Translations under genes and position numbers: made by a program
The notes under the pieces: model-generated
The model's input: the letters and a program-made list of their open reading frames with translations, nothing else
What the model was told of the DNA's origin: nothing
Database searches by the model: none
Shown here: one piece after another, positions 8,340 through 18,100 of the stretch
Numbering within the stretch: the first letter of the stretch is position 1
How the letters are laid out: the number at the start of each line of letters is the position of its first letter
Origin: Acetobacteraceae bacterium
GTDB taxonomy: Bacteria > Pseudomonadota > Alphaproteobacteria > Acetobacterales > Acetobacteraceae
Direction: 5' to 3'
NCBI GenBank assembly: GCA_027451405.1
Contig: DAIDJM010000054.1
Coordinates: forward strand, 1 to 64,000
DNA: 64,000 nt

Positions 8340-8380
8340 CGTGCCTCCGCGGGGCCGAGAGGCCCCAGACCCGATTACGC
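8340..8380. repeat. Truncated GC-rich repeat A copy
   Basis: GTGCCTCCGCGGGGCCGAGAGGCCCCAGACCC is a shortened version of repeat A lacking the GGGCAGGGGC...GCCCCTGC arm. It sits between the convergent MFS and HdeD genes, overlapping the 3' end of the latter. Confidence 0.6.
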
Positions 8381-8938
8381 GACGTGCCGCTCGCGCAGGC
8401 GGAAGCCCAGGATCAGCAGGGCGATGCCGAACGCCAGCGCATAGGCGCCGAGCCACCAGGTCAGCACCACCGCCCCATCGAACGGCGAGGCGGCCAGCAG
8501 CGCTCCCAGGATCAGCGAGGCCAAACCCCCGAGCCCCAGCCACAAACGTCCGTGACTCGCATGCAGGCTGAACGCGGCGACCAGCAGCAGCGCACCGGTC
8601 ATCAGCGCCCACGCGGCCGTGATCAAAACGAAGGCCAGCACCGCGCCTGCCGGAAATGCCGCGGCGAGCAGCCCCATCAGGATCGTCAGCACGCCTTCCA
8701 GCAGCAGGAGCCCCCAGCGCTCGTGCCGCTCCGCCGCCCGCACCGCCATCACGATCGCGAATACGCCGTCCGCCAGCAGATACGCCGCGAAAATGATCGC
8801 CAGCGACAGCAGCGCCGCGCCCGGACGCCACAGCGCGATCAGCCCGAAGACGATGCCGAGCACGCCGCGCAGCGAAACCGCCCACCAGTTGCGCGCCAGC
8901 GCCGCACTTCGCGCCTCGCGGCCGATCGTCACACCCAT
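8375..8938 (-). CDS. HdeD family membrane protein
   Basis: The 187-residue product is almost entirely hydrophobic, with six predicted membrane helices in three pairs. This is the layout of the DUF308/HdeD family, linked to acid resistance in enterobacteria. Characteristic features are the RNWWAVSLRGVLGIVFGLIAL opening and repeated G-x-x-L-I-x-G segments. ATG 8938 lies inside the 3' end of gntK with a ten-base overlap, so translation is probably coupled. It is the last gene of the minus-strand chain starting at cysK. A role in acid tolerance is inferred from the family name only. Confidence 0.85.
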   Translation of the reverse strand: MGVTIGREARSAALARNWWAVSLRGVLGIVFGLIALWRPGAALLSLAIIFAAYLLADGVFAIVMAVRAAERHERWGLLLLEGVLTILMGLLAAAFPAGAVLAFVLITAAWALMTGALLLVAAFSLHASHGRLWLGLGGLASLILGALLAASPFDGAVVLTWWLGAYALAFGIALLILGFRLRERHVA

Positions 8939-9450
8939 GGTCCCGTTCTCCTCGCCTCCGCGCCGAGCGCCAGAACTCGTTCCGCCACCGCTTCTACCGT
9001 ATCTTCCGGCCCGACCACAATCGGCGCCTCGCTCGCGTCCGGCGGCTCCAGCGCCGCGAGCTGGCTCTCCAGCAACCCTGGCGGCATGAAATGGCCATGC
9101 CGTGCCCGCAGCCGCCCCTCCAGCTCGGCGCGCGGCACCGCAAGATAGACCAGCCGCACCGCCGCGCGCTGCGAAATCAGCAAGCGGCGATAAGCGCGCT
9201 TGAGCGCCGAGCACGTAACGACCCCGGACCGCCCGCAGGCGATTTCCCGATCGATCCAGGCTTTGACCCGCGCGAGCCAGGGCGCGCGATCGGCATCGTC
9301 GAGCGCCTCCCCGGCTTGCATCTTGGCGATGTTCGCCGCCGGGTGCAGCGCATCCCCCTCCTGAAAATCCCATCCCAGCCGGGACGCGAGGGCCGCGCCG
9401 AGCGTCGATTTCCCGGCACCCGACACCCCCATCACGATCAGCACCGTCAT
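8929..9450 (-). CDS. gntK: Gluconokinase
   Basis: A 173-residue P-loop kinase: Walker A GVSGAGKST at residues 8-16, the substrate-binding EGDALHP segment around 32-38, DDADRAPWL around 51-59, and CSALKRAYR around 80-88. All are hallmarks of GntK-type gluconokinases (EC 2.7.1.12), which convert gluconate to 6-phosphogluconate for the Entner-Doudoroff or pentose phosphate route. Length is typical. Its start overlaps the amidase stop by four bases and its end overlaps hdeD by ten. Gluconate use is common in Acetobacteraceae, which oxidise glucose periplasmically. Confidence 0.93.
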   Translation of the reverse strand: MTVLIVMGVSGAGKSTLGAALASRLGWDFQEGDALHPAANIAKMQAGEALDDADRAPWLARVKAWIDREIACGRSGVVTCSALKRAYRRLLISQRAAVRLVYLAVPRAELEGRLRARHGHFMPPGLLESQLAALEPPDASEAPIVVGPEDTVEAVAERVLALGAEARRTGPWV

Positions 9451-10805
9451 GCGCCGCGCAGCACCGCCTCCACCGCAGCGGCCAGCCCCAGCAGCGCCGC
9501 GTCCCGCATCGCCGGCGCCGCCAGCATCAGCCCCGCCGGAGCGTCACCCGGCGCGTGGCACGGCAGGCTGATCGCGCAACCATCGAAGAAATTGATCATC
9601 GCCGGATTGCGCAACAGCAGGAAATTGAGCCGCCGGTATTCGGAGTCATCGGCGAACTCGGCCAGCCGGGGCGGCGCGAGCGGCACGGTCGGCAACACCA
9701 GCGCCGCGAAACCCTCCATCTCGTGCGCGAACTGCGCCGCGATCGCGGCGCGGGCCCGGGCCAGCCGGAAATATTCCGCGGCCGTCATCGTGGCACCCCC
9801 GGCGATCCGGCTCGCCACCCGCGGATCGTAAGCCGCATAGTGCGAGCCGAGCCAGCTCTCGTGCCAGGCATAGGCCTCCGCCGCCGCGAGCCCGCCCCGC
9901 GCATGCGCCTCGTTCATCGCCTCGATCGCGCGGACCGGCCGCCGCTCGACGATCGCGCCGGCGCGGCCGAGCCGCGCGAGCGCGCGATCGACCGCCTGTT
10001 CCGTGCTCGCATCGAGATCGCGCGCCGCCAGGTTTTCCGGCCACAGCAGCCGCGCCCCCGCCAGGCCGATCTCGGGCAGGCGCCGCCCGGGCTCGCCGGC
10101 CAGCACCGCATCGACCGCCGCGCAACAGGCGGCGGTCGATGCCAGCGGCCCCACCGAATCGAGCGAGGGCGCCAGCGGCAGCACGCCCTCGAGCGGCACG
10201 CGCCGCGCCGTCGGCTTGAAACCCACGACGCCGCACAGCGCCGCCGGGATCCGGCAGGATCCCCCGGTGTCGGTGCCGATGCCGGCGAACGCCATCCGCT
10301 CCGCGACCGAAACCGCCGCCCCCGACGAACTGCCCCCGGCGATCCGCGCCTCCTCGCGCCGCCATGGCGACAGCGGCGTGCCGTAATGCGGATTGAGCCC
10401 GAGCCCGCTGAACGCGAATTCGGTCATGTTCGTCCGCCCGATCAGCACGAACCCGGCCCCCAGCAGCCGCCCGATCGCGGGCGCGGTCGCGGCGGCCGCC
10501 GGCGCGCCGGCCAGAAGCCGCGACCCGGCCGGCGTCGGCTCGCCCGCCACATCGAAAAGGTCCTTGATACTGACGGGAATGCCCGCGAAGCGCGAGGCCG
10601 CGCGTCCGGCCCGCCGCAACCCGTCCGCCGCGTCCGCCGCCGCCCGCGCGCTCTCGCCAAAAACGCGCAGGAACGCGACCGGCCCCTGCCCGTCCGGCGC
10701 CCCGATGCGCGCCAGGCACGCCTCCACCAGCGCGCGGCTCGACACCCGGCCCGCCTCGAGCGCAGCGGCCGCCGCCTCGATCGTCCATTCGGAGTCCGCC
10801 ATCAC
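9447..10805 (-). CDS. Amidase family protein (amidase signature enzyme)
   Basis: A 452-residue amidase-signature hydrolase with the Ser-cisSer-Lys triad: Lys81 in SIKDLF, the Ser-rich loop GGSSSG at about 157-162 (cis-Ser), and nucleophile Ser183 in DTGGSCR. The family includes GatA, allophanate hydrolase and acylamide amidases. The lack of gatB/gatC neighbours argues against the tRNA amidotransferase, and a separate catabolic amidase is more likely. Two consecutive ATG codons (10805, 10802) can serve as start. It lies between the SIMPL gene (ten-base gap) and gntK (four-base overlap). Substrate unknown. Confidence 0.85.
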   Translation of the reverse strand: MMADSEWTIEAAAAALEAGRVSSRALVEACLARIGAPDGQGPVAFLRVFGESARAAADAADGLRRAGRAASRFAGIPVSIKDLFDVAGEPTPAGSRLLAGAPAAAATAPAIGRLLGAGFVLIGRTNMTEFAFSGLGLNPHYGTPLSPWRREEARIAGGSSSGAAVSVAERMAFAGIGTDTGGSCRIPAALCGVVGFKPTARRVPLEGVLPLAPSLDSVGPLASTAACCAAVDAVLAGEPGRRLPEIGLAGARLLWPENLAARDLDASTEQAVDRALARLGRAGAIVERRPVRAIEAMNEAHARGGLAAAEAYAWHESWLGSHYAAYDPRVASRIAGGATMTAAEYFRLARARAAIAAQFAHEMEGFAALVLPTVPLAPPRLAEFADDSEYRRLNFLLLRNPAMINFFDGCAISLPCHAPGDAPAGLMLAAPAMRDAALLGLAAAVEAVLRGA

Positions 10806-10815
10806 ACGCGCGCCC

Positions 10816-11568
10816 TCAAGGCGCCGGTGCCCGCTCCCCCGGCAACCCGAACGTGACCGTGGTGGTCACCGTGATCAGCGCCGGCCCGGTCGCGATATCC
10901 GCCACCGGCGCCGCCATTTTCGCCGCGAAGCCGACCGGCATCGGCGGACCGCCGCCCGGCCGTTCCGCCCCCTGCGCCTCGAACCCATCGACCCGCAACA
11001 CCGGCCCCGGCGCGAGCCCGAGCCCGCGCAGCAAGGCCTGCGCCTTGGCCCGCGCATCGGCCGCCGCCTGCGGCAGGCAATCCCCGATCAGCCGCTCCCG
11101 TGTCGCTTCCGACACAAAGACGCTCATCGGACTCATCTCATCCACCCCATCCTGCGCCGCCACCCGCATCACCTCGGCGAGCCGCGCCACCGCGGAACTC
11201 TCCACGGTCAGCGTCGCACTCCCCTGATAGCCGGTGATGCGCTCATGCCCCTGCGCGTCGGTCTCGGTCAGCCGCGCGGTCTGCACGCCGTCGCTGCGCA
11301 GCACCAGATCCGGCAGTTTCAGCGCCGCAACATCGGCGCGGAAGCGGTTGTAGGTCGTGGTCGTATCCGCCGCCGCGCTCGCCGGATCGGCCCCCTGCCG
11401 CAGCACGGTCGCCGCGAGCTGCGCGCGGTCCGGCTCCGCGGTCGCGGTGCAGCTGCCCCGGACGGTGATGCTCGGACCCGGCGCCCAGCGCCCCGGCGGC
11501 GGCATCGCGAGCGCCGCCGGCACGGAACCGGCGAGCGCGAGAAGAACGAGACCGACCCTAGCCACCAT
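10816..11568 (-). CDS. Secreted SIMPL-domain protein (DUF541)
   Basis: From ATG 11568 the product is 250 residues with a signal peptide ([19 protein letters not shown]...) and then a SIMPL/DUF541 domain: ITVRGSCTATAEPDRAQLAATV at the start, a middle QTARLTETD...GYQGSATLTV segment, and an ITVTTTVTFGL end. SIMPL proteins are periplasmic or surface-linked with poorly defined roles, some in oxidative-stress protection. The start overlaps the end of the flavin reductase gene by eleven bases. A longer in-frame ORF exists upstream but lies inside that gene. Confidence 0.85.
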   Translation of the reverse strand: MVARVGLVLLALAGSVPAALAMPPPGRWAPGPSITVRGSCTATAEPDRAQLAATVLRQGADPASAAADTTTTYNRFRADVAALKLPDLVLRSDGVQTARLTETDAQGHERITGYQGSATLTVESSAVARLAEVMRVAAQDGVDEMSPMSVFVSEATRERLIGDCLPQAAADARAKAQALLRGLGLAPGPVLRVDGFEAQGAERPGGGPPMPVGFAAKMAAPVADIATGPALITVTTTVTFGLPGERAPAP

Positions 11569-12130
11569 GGAAAATCGTCTCCCCAAGCTCGCGCAGATGC
11601 AGCTGCATGTCCTCCGGCCGCTTCTGTTTCGGAAGCCTAACATGCGTCGCCAGCACCTCGCCGATCACTGGAAAATGGTCGCCCGCCTCGAGCACCGCCC
11701 GCATCGCGCATTCCACCACCGCGACCCCGTGCGACAGCAGCAGCGTCCCATGCCGCCCCCAGCTGCACGGATACCCGCCGAGCCGCGCCGTTCCCGCCTC
11801 CATCGCGCCCTCGAACGGCACCCGCACGAGCGACGGATCGCGCCCGAAGGACAACGCCACGCTCTTATCCTCCTTGCCCAGCATATGCAGCGCGAAGCGC
11901 TGCGTCTCGCGGATCAGCCCGAGTGCCGGGTGCGAGGCCGGCATCGAAACCGCGAGCATGCAGGGCTCGAACGCGGTCTGCGTCACCCAATGCACGGTGA
12001 CGCCCGCCGCCTCGCGCCGGCCCGGATGGACCGCCGTTGCAACAAAAACCCCATAGGGGATCATGCGCAGGGCGAACTGACGGTCCTTCACGACGGCAGG
12101 CGTGTCGCGCGACGCGGCCGTCCCGCTCAA
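11558..12130 (-). CDS. Flavin reductase family protein
   Basis: A 190-residue protein with the FMN-binding split-barrel of the flavin-reductase-like family (PF01613): [12 protein letters not shown] at the start, [22 protein letters not shown] in the FMN-binding core, then [16 protein letters not shown]. Members reduce FMN with NAD(P)H to feed a two-component monooxygenase, or act as flavin-binding oxidoreductases. No monooxygenase partner is adjacent. The start overlaps the cysK stop by four bases, so the gene is translationally coupled to cysteine synthase, an unusual pairing whose logic is not obvious. Confidence 0.85.
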   Translation of the reverse strand: MSGTAASRDTPAVVKDRQFALRMIPYGVFVATAVHPGRREAAGVTVHWVTQTAFEPCMLAVSMPASHPALGLIRETQRFALHMLGKEDKSVALSFGRDPSLVRVPFEGAMEAGTARLGGYPCSWGRHGTLLLSHGVAVVECAMRAVLEAGDHFPVIGEVLATHVRLPKQKRPEDMQLHLRELGETIFHGG

Positions 12131-13104
12131 AGACCCTCGAACAGCGCCGTCGTGATATAGCGCTCGGCGAAGCTCGGAATGATCGTCACGATGCGCTTGC
12201 CGGCCATCTCCGGCCGCTTCGCCACCTTCAGCGTCGCCGCGAGCGCGGTGCCGGACGAGATGCCGCCCGGAATGCCCTCGGTGCGCGCCAGCCGCCGCGA
12301 CTGCGCGAAACTCTCCTCGTTGCTCACCTGCACGATCTCGTCGATCTCGCCGGTCGCCAGCACCTCGGGCACGAACCCGGCCCCGAGCCCCTGCAGCGGA
12401 TGCGGCCCCGGCTTGCCGCCCGAGAGCACCGGGCTCGCCGCCGGCTCCACCGCCACCATGCGCAGCCCCGGCCGCCGGGGCTTCAGCACCTGCGCGATGC
12501 CGGTGATCGTCCCGCCGGTGCCGACGCCCGACACGATCACGTCCACATCGCCCTGCGTATCGTGCCAGATCTCCTCGGCCGTGGTCTGCCGGTGGATTTC
12601 CGGGTTGTGCGGATTGCCGAACTGATTGGGCATCACCGAACCGGGCGTGCTCGCCAGAATCTCCTTCGCCTTCTCAATCGCGCCGCTCATGCCGCGCTCG
12701 CGCGGCGTGAGCGCGAGCTCCGCCCCCAGGAACGCCAGCATCTTGCGCCGCTCGATCGACACGCTCTCCGGCATCGTCAGGATCAGCCGGTAGCCCCGGC
12801 TCGCGCACACGAACGCCAGCCCGATCCCGGTATTGCCCGAGGTCGGCTCGACGATCACCGCATTCGGCCCGAGCTTGCCCTCGCGCTCGAGCGAGAGAAT
12901 CATATTGACCCCGATCCGGTCCTTCACGGACGCGATCGGATTGAAGAATTCGAGCTTCAGGCAGACATCCGCCTGGATCCCTTCCTCGGCCACGATCCGC
13001 GGAATGCGCACCAGCGGCGTATTGCCGATGGTCTCGAGGATGCTGTCATAAATCCGCCCCCGCAGCGGCTTGTCGAACACCGGCGCTTGCGCGTGACCAT
13101 CCAT
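12127..13104 (-). CDS. cysK: Cysteine synthase A
   Basis: From ATG 13104, behind GGGAGG, the product is 325 residues. PLP lysine is Lys61 in [14 protein letters not shown] at about 88-92 binds the substrate; VSGVGTGGT forms the phosphate cup; ISSGTALAA is near the end. It makes cysteine from O-acetylserine and sulfide (EC 2.5.1.47). About 20 extra N-terminal residues ([14 protein letters not shown]) precede the usual ETIGNTPLV opening. An upstream in-frame extension adds 30 residues but passes the ribosome site and is not used here. It heads the six-gene chain down to hdeD and is divergent from aat. Confidence 0.93.
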   Translation of the reverse strand: MDGHAQAPVFDKPLRGRIYDSILETIGNTPLVRIPRIVAEEGIQADVCLKLEFFNPIASVKDRIGVNMILSLEREGKLGPNAVIVEPTSGNTGIGLAFVCASRGYRLILTMPESVSIERRKMLAFLGAELALTPRERGMSGAIEKAKEILASTPGSVMPNQFGNPHNPEIHRQTTAEEIWHDTQGDVDVIVSGVGTGGTITGIAQVLKPRRPGLRMVAVEPAASPVLSGGKPGPHPLQGLGAGFVPEVLATGEIDEIVQVSNEESFAQSRRLARTEGIPGGISSGTALAATLKVAKRPEMAGKRIVTIIPSFAERYITTALFEGL

Positions 13105-13202
13105 CGGCGACCTCCCTGATCCCTGTGCGGCCATCCCATACCAGCTTGGGCTGAAATCGACCCCGCTGGTTTTCGTCCGCCGCAGCCGCCACATTCGACG
13201 CC

Positions 13203-13877
13203 ATGTCCCGCCGTCATGTCGAGGTCACGCCGGAGCTGATGCTGCGTGCCTACCGGGCCGGCCTGTTCCCTATGGCCGAAACCCGCCAGGGCGACCGGCT
13301 CTACTGGCTCGACCCCGAGCAGCGCGGCGTCCTGCCGCTCGACGGGTTCCACCTGCCCCGCCGCCTGCACCGCACCGTCACCGACGCCACCTACGAGGTC
13401 ACCGCCGACCGCGACTTCGCCGGCGTCATCGCCGCCTGCGCCGAATCCCGGCCCGGCCGCGAGGACACCTGGATCAACGCCGACATCGAGCGGCTCTTCC
13501 TCACGCTGCACCGCCAGGGCCACGCCCACAGCATCGAAACCTACGCCGGCGGCGCGCTGGTGGGCGGGCTCTACGGCGTCGTGCTCGGCGGCGCCTATTT
13601 CGGCGAAAGCATGTTCAGCCGCGCCCGCGACGCCTCCAAGGTGGCCCTCGTCCACCTGGTCGCCCGGCTGCGCCTCGGCGGCTTCACGCTGCTCGATACC
13701 CAGTTCGTGACCGCCCATCTCGCGCAATTCGGCGCGCGCGAAATTCCCCGCGGCCAATATCGCGCGATGCTCGAACAGGCCGCCATCGCCCCCGCCAGGT
13801 GGATCGCCACCCCGGATCCCGTCATGCTGCGCGCCGAGATCGACCACCTCGCCGCCGCCTCCCGCACCAGGAGCTGA
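13203..13877 (+). CDS. aat: Leucyl/phenylalanyl-tRNA--protein transferase
   Basis: A 224-residue Aat enzyme (EC 2.3.2.6), which attaches Leu or Phe to proteins with N-terminal Lys/Arg, marking them for ClpAP/ClpS. Seen motifs: an N-terminal [12 protein letters not shown] segment, [49 protein letters not shown], and [15 protein letters not shown]. Length and order match the family. It is read away from cysK and immediately followed by a secreted-protein gene whose TTG start lies six bases after the stop, suggesting a joint transcript. Confidence 0.92.
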   Translation: MSRRHVEVTPELMLRAYRAGLFPMAETRQGDRLYWLDPEQRGVLPLDGFHLPRRLHRTVTDATYEVTADRDFAGVIAACAESRPGREDTWINADIERLFLTLHRQGHAHSIETYAGGALVGGLYGVVLGGAYFGESMFSRARDASKVALVHLVARLRLGGFTLLDTQFVTAHLAQFGAREIPRGQYRAMLEQAAIAPARWIATPDPVMLRAEIDHLAAASRTRS

Positions 13878-13882
13878 ACCGT

Positions 13883-14461
13883 TTGCGCCGCGCCCTTCTC
13901 TCCCTCGCCCTCCTCACCGCCGGCCTCGCCCCCGGCCCCCATCCGCTTCTGTTCCCGGCCCGCGACGTCACCATCGACTACACGCTGGAGCCCGCCGGCC
14001 AGCCCGCCCGCGACATCACGGTCGCCGTCGAAGCCGGCGGCACCCGCCTGCGCGTGACCAGCCCCGACCTGCCCACCACGTTCCTGATCGACCGCCCGGC
14101 CGGCACGGCCACGATCCTGCTGCCGCTGCTCCGCCTCTATTCCGAGGTCCGGGTCGGCGAATTGGACCCGGAACGCACCATTCTGCGCGGCGCCGCCTTC
14201 ACGCCCGAAGGCCCCGCCCGGCTGGCCGGCCTGCGCTGCCGCCGCTGGCACGCCACCTCGCCCCAGGGTAACGCCGACGGCTGCCTCACCCCGGACGGCG
14301 TGCTGCTCGCCGGCTCGGCCGTGTCGAACCGCCGCGGCGCGCTCGGCACGATCGAGGCACGGCGCGTGGTCTATGGTCCGCTCGATCCGGGAGAATTCGC
14401 GATACCGCCGGATTTTCAGGAGGCGCCGGTGAAGCTCAGCCCGAACGGGATGCCGGAATGA
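13883..14461 (+). CDS. Secreted hypothetical protein (DUF4412-like)
   Basis: Starting at TTG 13883, nine bases behind an AGGAG inside the aat stop region, the product is 192 residues with a signal peptide (LRRALLSLALLTAGLAPG). The mature part is beta-rich, opening DVTIDYTLEP, with a Cys pair around the RCRRW and GNADGC segments and a DGVLLAG turn. This resembles periplasmic lipocalin-like or DUF4412 proteins, but the match is weak and I assign no function. The next gene encodes a similar protein and its ATG overlaps this TGA (ATGA), so the two are likely a paralogous pair made together. Confidence 0.7.
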   Translation: MRRALLSLALLTAGLAPGPHPLLFPARDVTIDYTLEPAGQPARDITVAVEAGGTRLRVTSPDLPTTFLIDRPAGTATILLPLLRLYSEVRVGELDPERTILRGAAFTPEGPARLAGLRCRRWHATSPQGNADGCLTPDGVLLAGSAVSNRRGALGTIEARRVVYGPLDPGEFAIPPDFQEAPVKLSPNGMPE

Positions 14462-15129
14462 GGCGCGCCTCCGGCGGCCAGGGCTCCGCCCTGGACCCGC
14501 TGGGGCCGAAAGGCCCCAGACCCCAAACGGATGGGGTCTGGGGCCTGTCGGCCCCAGCGGAGGGTCCAGGGAGGCAGCGCCTCCCTGGCCGCCGGAGGCA
14601 TCTCTTTCTCCCCATCGTCCTGCTCGCGACCCTCGCCGACGCCCCGCCCGCGCTCCAGCCCACGCACGATGTCGACATCACCTACAAAGTCCCCGTCGCC
14701 GGCGGCCATGACATGGCGATTCTGCAACGTTTCCGCTATTCCGCCTCGCTCCGCCGCCAGCGCGTCGACCTGCCCACCTCCGGCAACTGGATGGTGCTCG
14801 ACTACGTGACCCACCGCATGCAGGCGGTGCGCGACGAAAGCCGCGAGGTGATCGACGCGCCGGTCCCGGCCGAGCCCCCCGCCGCCGCCGGCGCCGGCTA
14901 CCGCCGCCTCGGCACCGCGACCGTCGCCGGCCGGCTTTGCACCGAATGGCAGACCCGCGACACCAATGGCCAGGTCACGATCACCTGCTACACGACGGAC
15001 GGGCTTCTATTGCGCGCCCGCACCAATGACCGGGTGCTGATCGAGGCGATCAGCGTCAGCGAGGCGCCCCAGGACCCCACGATCTTCACCGCGCCGAGCC
15101 ACTACACCCACACCAACGGCGGCCCGTAG
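14458..15129 (+). CDS. Secreted hypothetical protein, paralogue of 13883-14461, with a repeat pair inserted in its 5' end
   Basis: The only canonical start of this frame is ATG 14458, overlapping the preceding stop as ATGA. After MRR the frame reads straight through a palindromic repeat A pair (about 14463-14606), then resumes with RRRHLFLPIVLLATLADA, which looks like the hydrophobic part of a signal peptide. The 166-residue remainder (DVDITYKVPVAGG...) shares the layout of the upstream protein: DV-x-I-x-Y opening, Cys-containing LCTEWQ and TITCYTTDGLLL segments. The insertion adds about 47 residues without breaking the frame. Whether the longer leader still works is unknown. Confidence 0.65.
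   Translation: MRRASGGQGSALDPLGPKGPRPQTDGVWGLSAPAEGPGRQRLPGRRRHLFLPIVLLATLADAPPALQPTHDVDITYKVPVAGGHDMAILQRFRYSASLRRQRVDLPTSGNWMVLDYVTHRMQAVRDESREVIDAPVPAEPPAAAGAGYRRLGTATVAGRLCTEWQTRDTNGQVTITCYTTDGLLLRARTNDRVLIEAISVSEAPQDPTIFTAPSHYTHTNGGP
14463..14606. repeat. GC-rich palindromic repeat A, inverted pair inside a coding frame (copies A3a/A3b)
   Basis: The left copy reads GCCTCCGGCGGCCAGGG...CCCCAGACCCC and the right copy GGGGTCTGGGGCC...CCCTGGCCGCCGGAGGC, separated by eight bases. The pair forms a near-complete inverted repeat of about 140 bases, lying in frame within the gene at 14458-15129. Confidence 0.9.
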
Positions 15130-15141
15130 CGCCAGGGCGCC

Positions 15142-18100
15142 TCACTCCGCCGCCGCTTCCCGCGGGTGCAACGCCGCCGCCCGCGCCTCCACCACCGCGT
15201 CGCGCACATGCCGCCGCGCCAGCACGAGATAGAACGCCGGCACCACGAACAGCGTGAACAGCGTCCCGATCGAGAGCCCCGACGCGATCACGAGCCCCAT
15301 CGCGAAGCGCGCCGCCGCCCCCGCGCCGGTCGCCAGCACCAGCGGCAGCACGCCCAGCACCATCGCCGCCGTCGTCATCAGAATGGGCCGCAGCCGCAAC
15401 AAGGCCGCATGTTCGATCGCGGCCCGCTTGGTGCGCCCGAGCATCTGCTGCTCGTTCGCCACCTCCACCATGAGGATGCCGTGCTTGCTGATGAGCCCCA
15501 TGAGCGTCACCAGCCCCACCTGCGTGTAGATGTTCAGCGTCGCGCCATGCACGCCGAAATAGATGAACACCAGCGCGCCGGCGAGCGACATCGGCACCGA
15601 GACGAGAATGATCAGCGGGTCGCGGAAACTGCCGAACAGCGCCGCCAGCGCCAGATAGACCACCACCAGCGCCATGCCGAAGGTGGACACGAACCCCGAC
15701 GATTCCTGGATGAACTGCCGGAGCGGCCCGCTCGCATCGACCGCGTATTCCGGCGGCAGCACGCGCGCCGCGATCCGGTTCATCGCCGCCAGCGCCTCGG
15801 CCTCGGACACACCCGGCAGCGGCACCGCATTGATCGTCGCCGCGTTCATCTGCTGGAAATGGCTGATCTGCTCGGGCACCGTCTTGGTCACGATTTTCGC
15901 CACCGCCCTGAGCGGCACCGGCACGCCGCCCACATCGGCGATCGTGTAATCGAGCGCCTGCGACGCATTGAGCCGGTCCTGCCGCTCGACCTCGGGGATC
16001 ACCTTGTACGACCGTCCCGCGAGGTCGAAATAATTCACGTAGCCGCCCGAGAGCAGCGAATTCACCACCGCGCCGATCTTGGCCATGTCGAGCCCGAGTG
16101 CGGCGACCTTGTCGCGATCGATCACGATATCGGATTGCGGCAGGTCGATCTTGAGGTCGGTGTCGGCATAGGCGAAGAGCCCGCTCGCCTGCGCCAGCCG
16201 CACCATGCGCGCCGCCACGTCGTTCAGTTCCGCGAACGGCCGGGTCGTCTTGATCACGTACTGCACCGGCAGTCCGAACGCGCCCGGCAGCGCCGGCGGC
16301 TGGATCAGCGCCAGCTGCTCGCCGGCGACCTGCGACAGTTTCGCCTGCAGATCGGCCAGCACCTCGGTCGTGGTCCGGTGCCGCTGCCCCCAGGGTTTCA
16401 GCCCGACGCCGAACCCGACCTGCCCGGGCTGATCGAACTGATAGACGCGCTCGGTTTCCGGCAACGCATGCGTCATGGCAAAGATCTCCGGCTCATAGAG
16501 CCGCAGCAGATCCATCGAAGCCGTCGCCGGCACGCTGCCCTGCCCCATGATGAAGCCGGTATCTTCCTGCGGCGCCAGTTCGCTGGTCGCCCCGCGATAG
16601 AAGAACACGCTTCCCACCAGCACGAGCACGCCGAACGCCACCACGAGCGGACGCGCGGACAAGGCCCCGCGCAGCAGCGGACGGTAGACACGATGGATCA
16701 GGCTCGGCCGGTCCGGCCGGTGCGCCACCGGCCTGAGGAAAAACCGGCACATCATCGGCGACAGCGTCAAGGCGAGCACGGCGGACACGGTGACGCTCCC
16801 CACCACCGTCATCGCGAACTCGGTGAACAGCGCCCCGGTCAGGCCGCTGCGCAGCGCGATCGGCAGATAGACCGCCACCAGCACCACGGTCATCGCCACG
16901 ATCGGCGAGGCGAGCTGCCGCGCCGATCGCAGCGCCGCGTCGAGCGGGCTCGCCCCTTCGGAGAGTTCGCGGCTCACATTCTCGACCACGATGATCGCGT
17001 CATCCACCACGAGCCCGGTCGCGAGCACGAGGGCGAGCAGCGTCAGCAGATTGATCGTGAAGCCGAGCGCCCAGAGGATCGCGAACGTGCCGATCAGCGA
17101 GAGCGGGATCGTCACCACCGGGATCACCGAGGCGCGCGCCGAGCGCAGGAAGGCGAACACCACCAGCGTCACGATCGCCAGACTCTCGAGCAGCGTCTTG
17201 ACCACTTCGGTGATCGACTGATTCACGCTCTCCGTGATGTTGAATGCGACGTTCGCATCCAGCCCCTGCGGCAGATCGGCGCGAATCGCCCTGAACCGCT
17301 TCTGCACCGCCGCCACCACGTCGAGCACGTTCGCGGTCGGCACGGTCTCCACATCGATGAAGACCGCGTCACGCCCGTCGAACTTGGTCGATTGCTGGTA
17401 ATTGTCCGATCCGAGCTGCACGGTCGCGACATCGCCGAGCCGCGTGATCGCGCCGTTGTCGTTGCGGATGACCAGATCGCGGAACGCCGCCGGCGAACGC
17501 ACATTGGTGGTGATGCCGAGCGGAATCTGGGTCGCCTCCCCGCTCGTCGTGCCGGCGCCGCTCGTGAAGTTGTTGGCGGTGAGCGCATTGGCCACATCCG
17601 CGCCGGTGAGCCCGCGCGCCGCCATCTTGACGGGATCGAGCCAGGCGCGGAGCGCGAAATTCTGCGCCCCCCACACATTCGCCTGCTGCACGCCCGGGAT
17701 CGACTGGATCTGCGGCGCCACCACGCGCGTCAGATAATCGGTGATCTGCTCGGGCGACATCACCGCGCTGCTGAATGCATAGATCAGCGTGTTGCCGTTC
17801 TGCCCGGTCCGCACATGCACCACCGGCGTCTGCGATTGCGGCGGCAACTGATCGTGCACCGAGCTGATCTGGGTCTGGATCTCGGTGAGCGCCCGGTCCG
17901 GATCCTGGTTGAGCCGCAGGAACACGTTGATCGTGCTCGCGCCGTTCTGGCTCTGGCTCGTCATGTAATCGACGCCATCCACCTGCGCGATCGCGTTCTC
18001 GAGCGGCGTCGTGATGAAGCCCGCGACCACGCTCGCATCGGCCCCGTAATAGGATGTATCGACCTCGATGAGCGCGTTCACGGTCTTCGGGAACTGCCGC

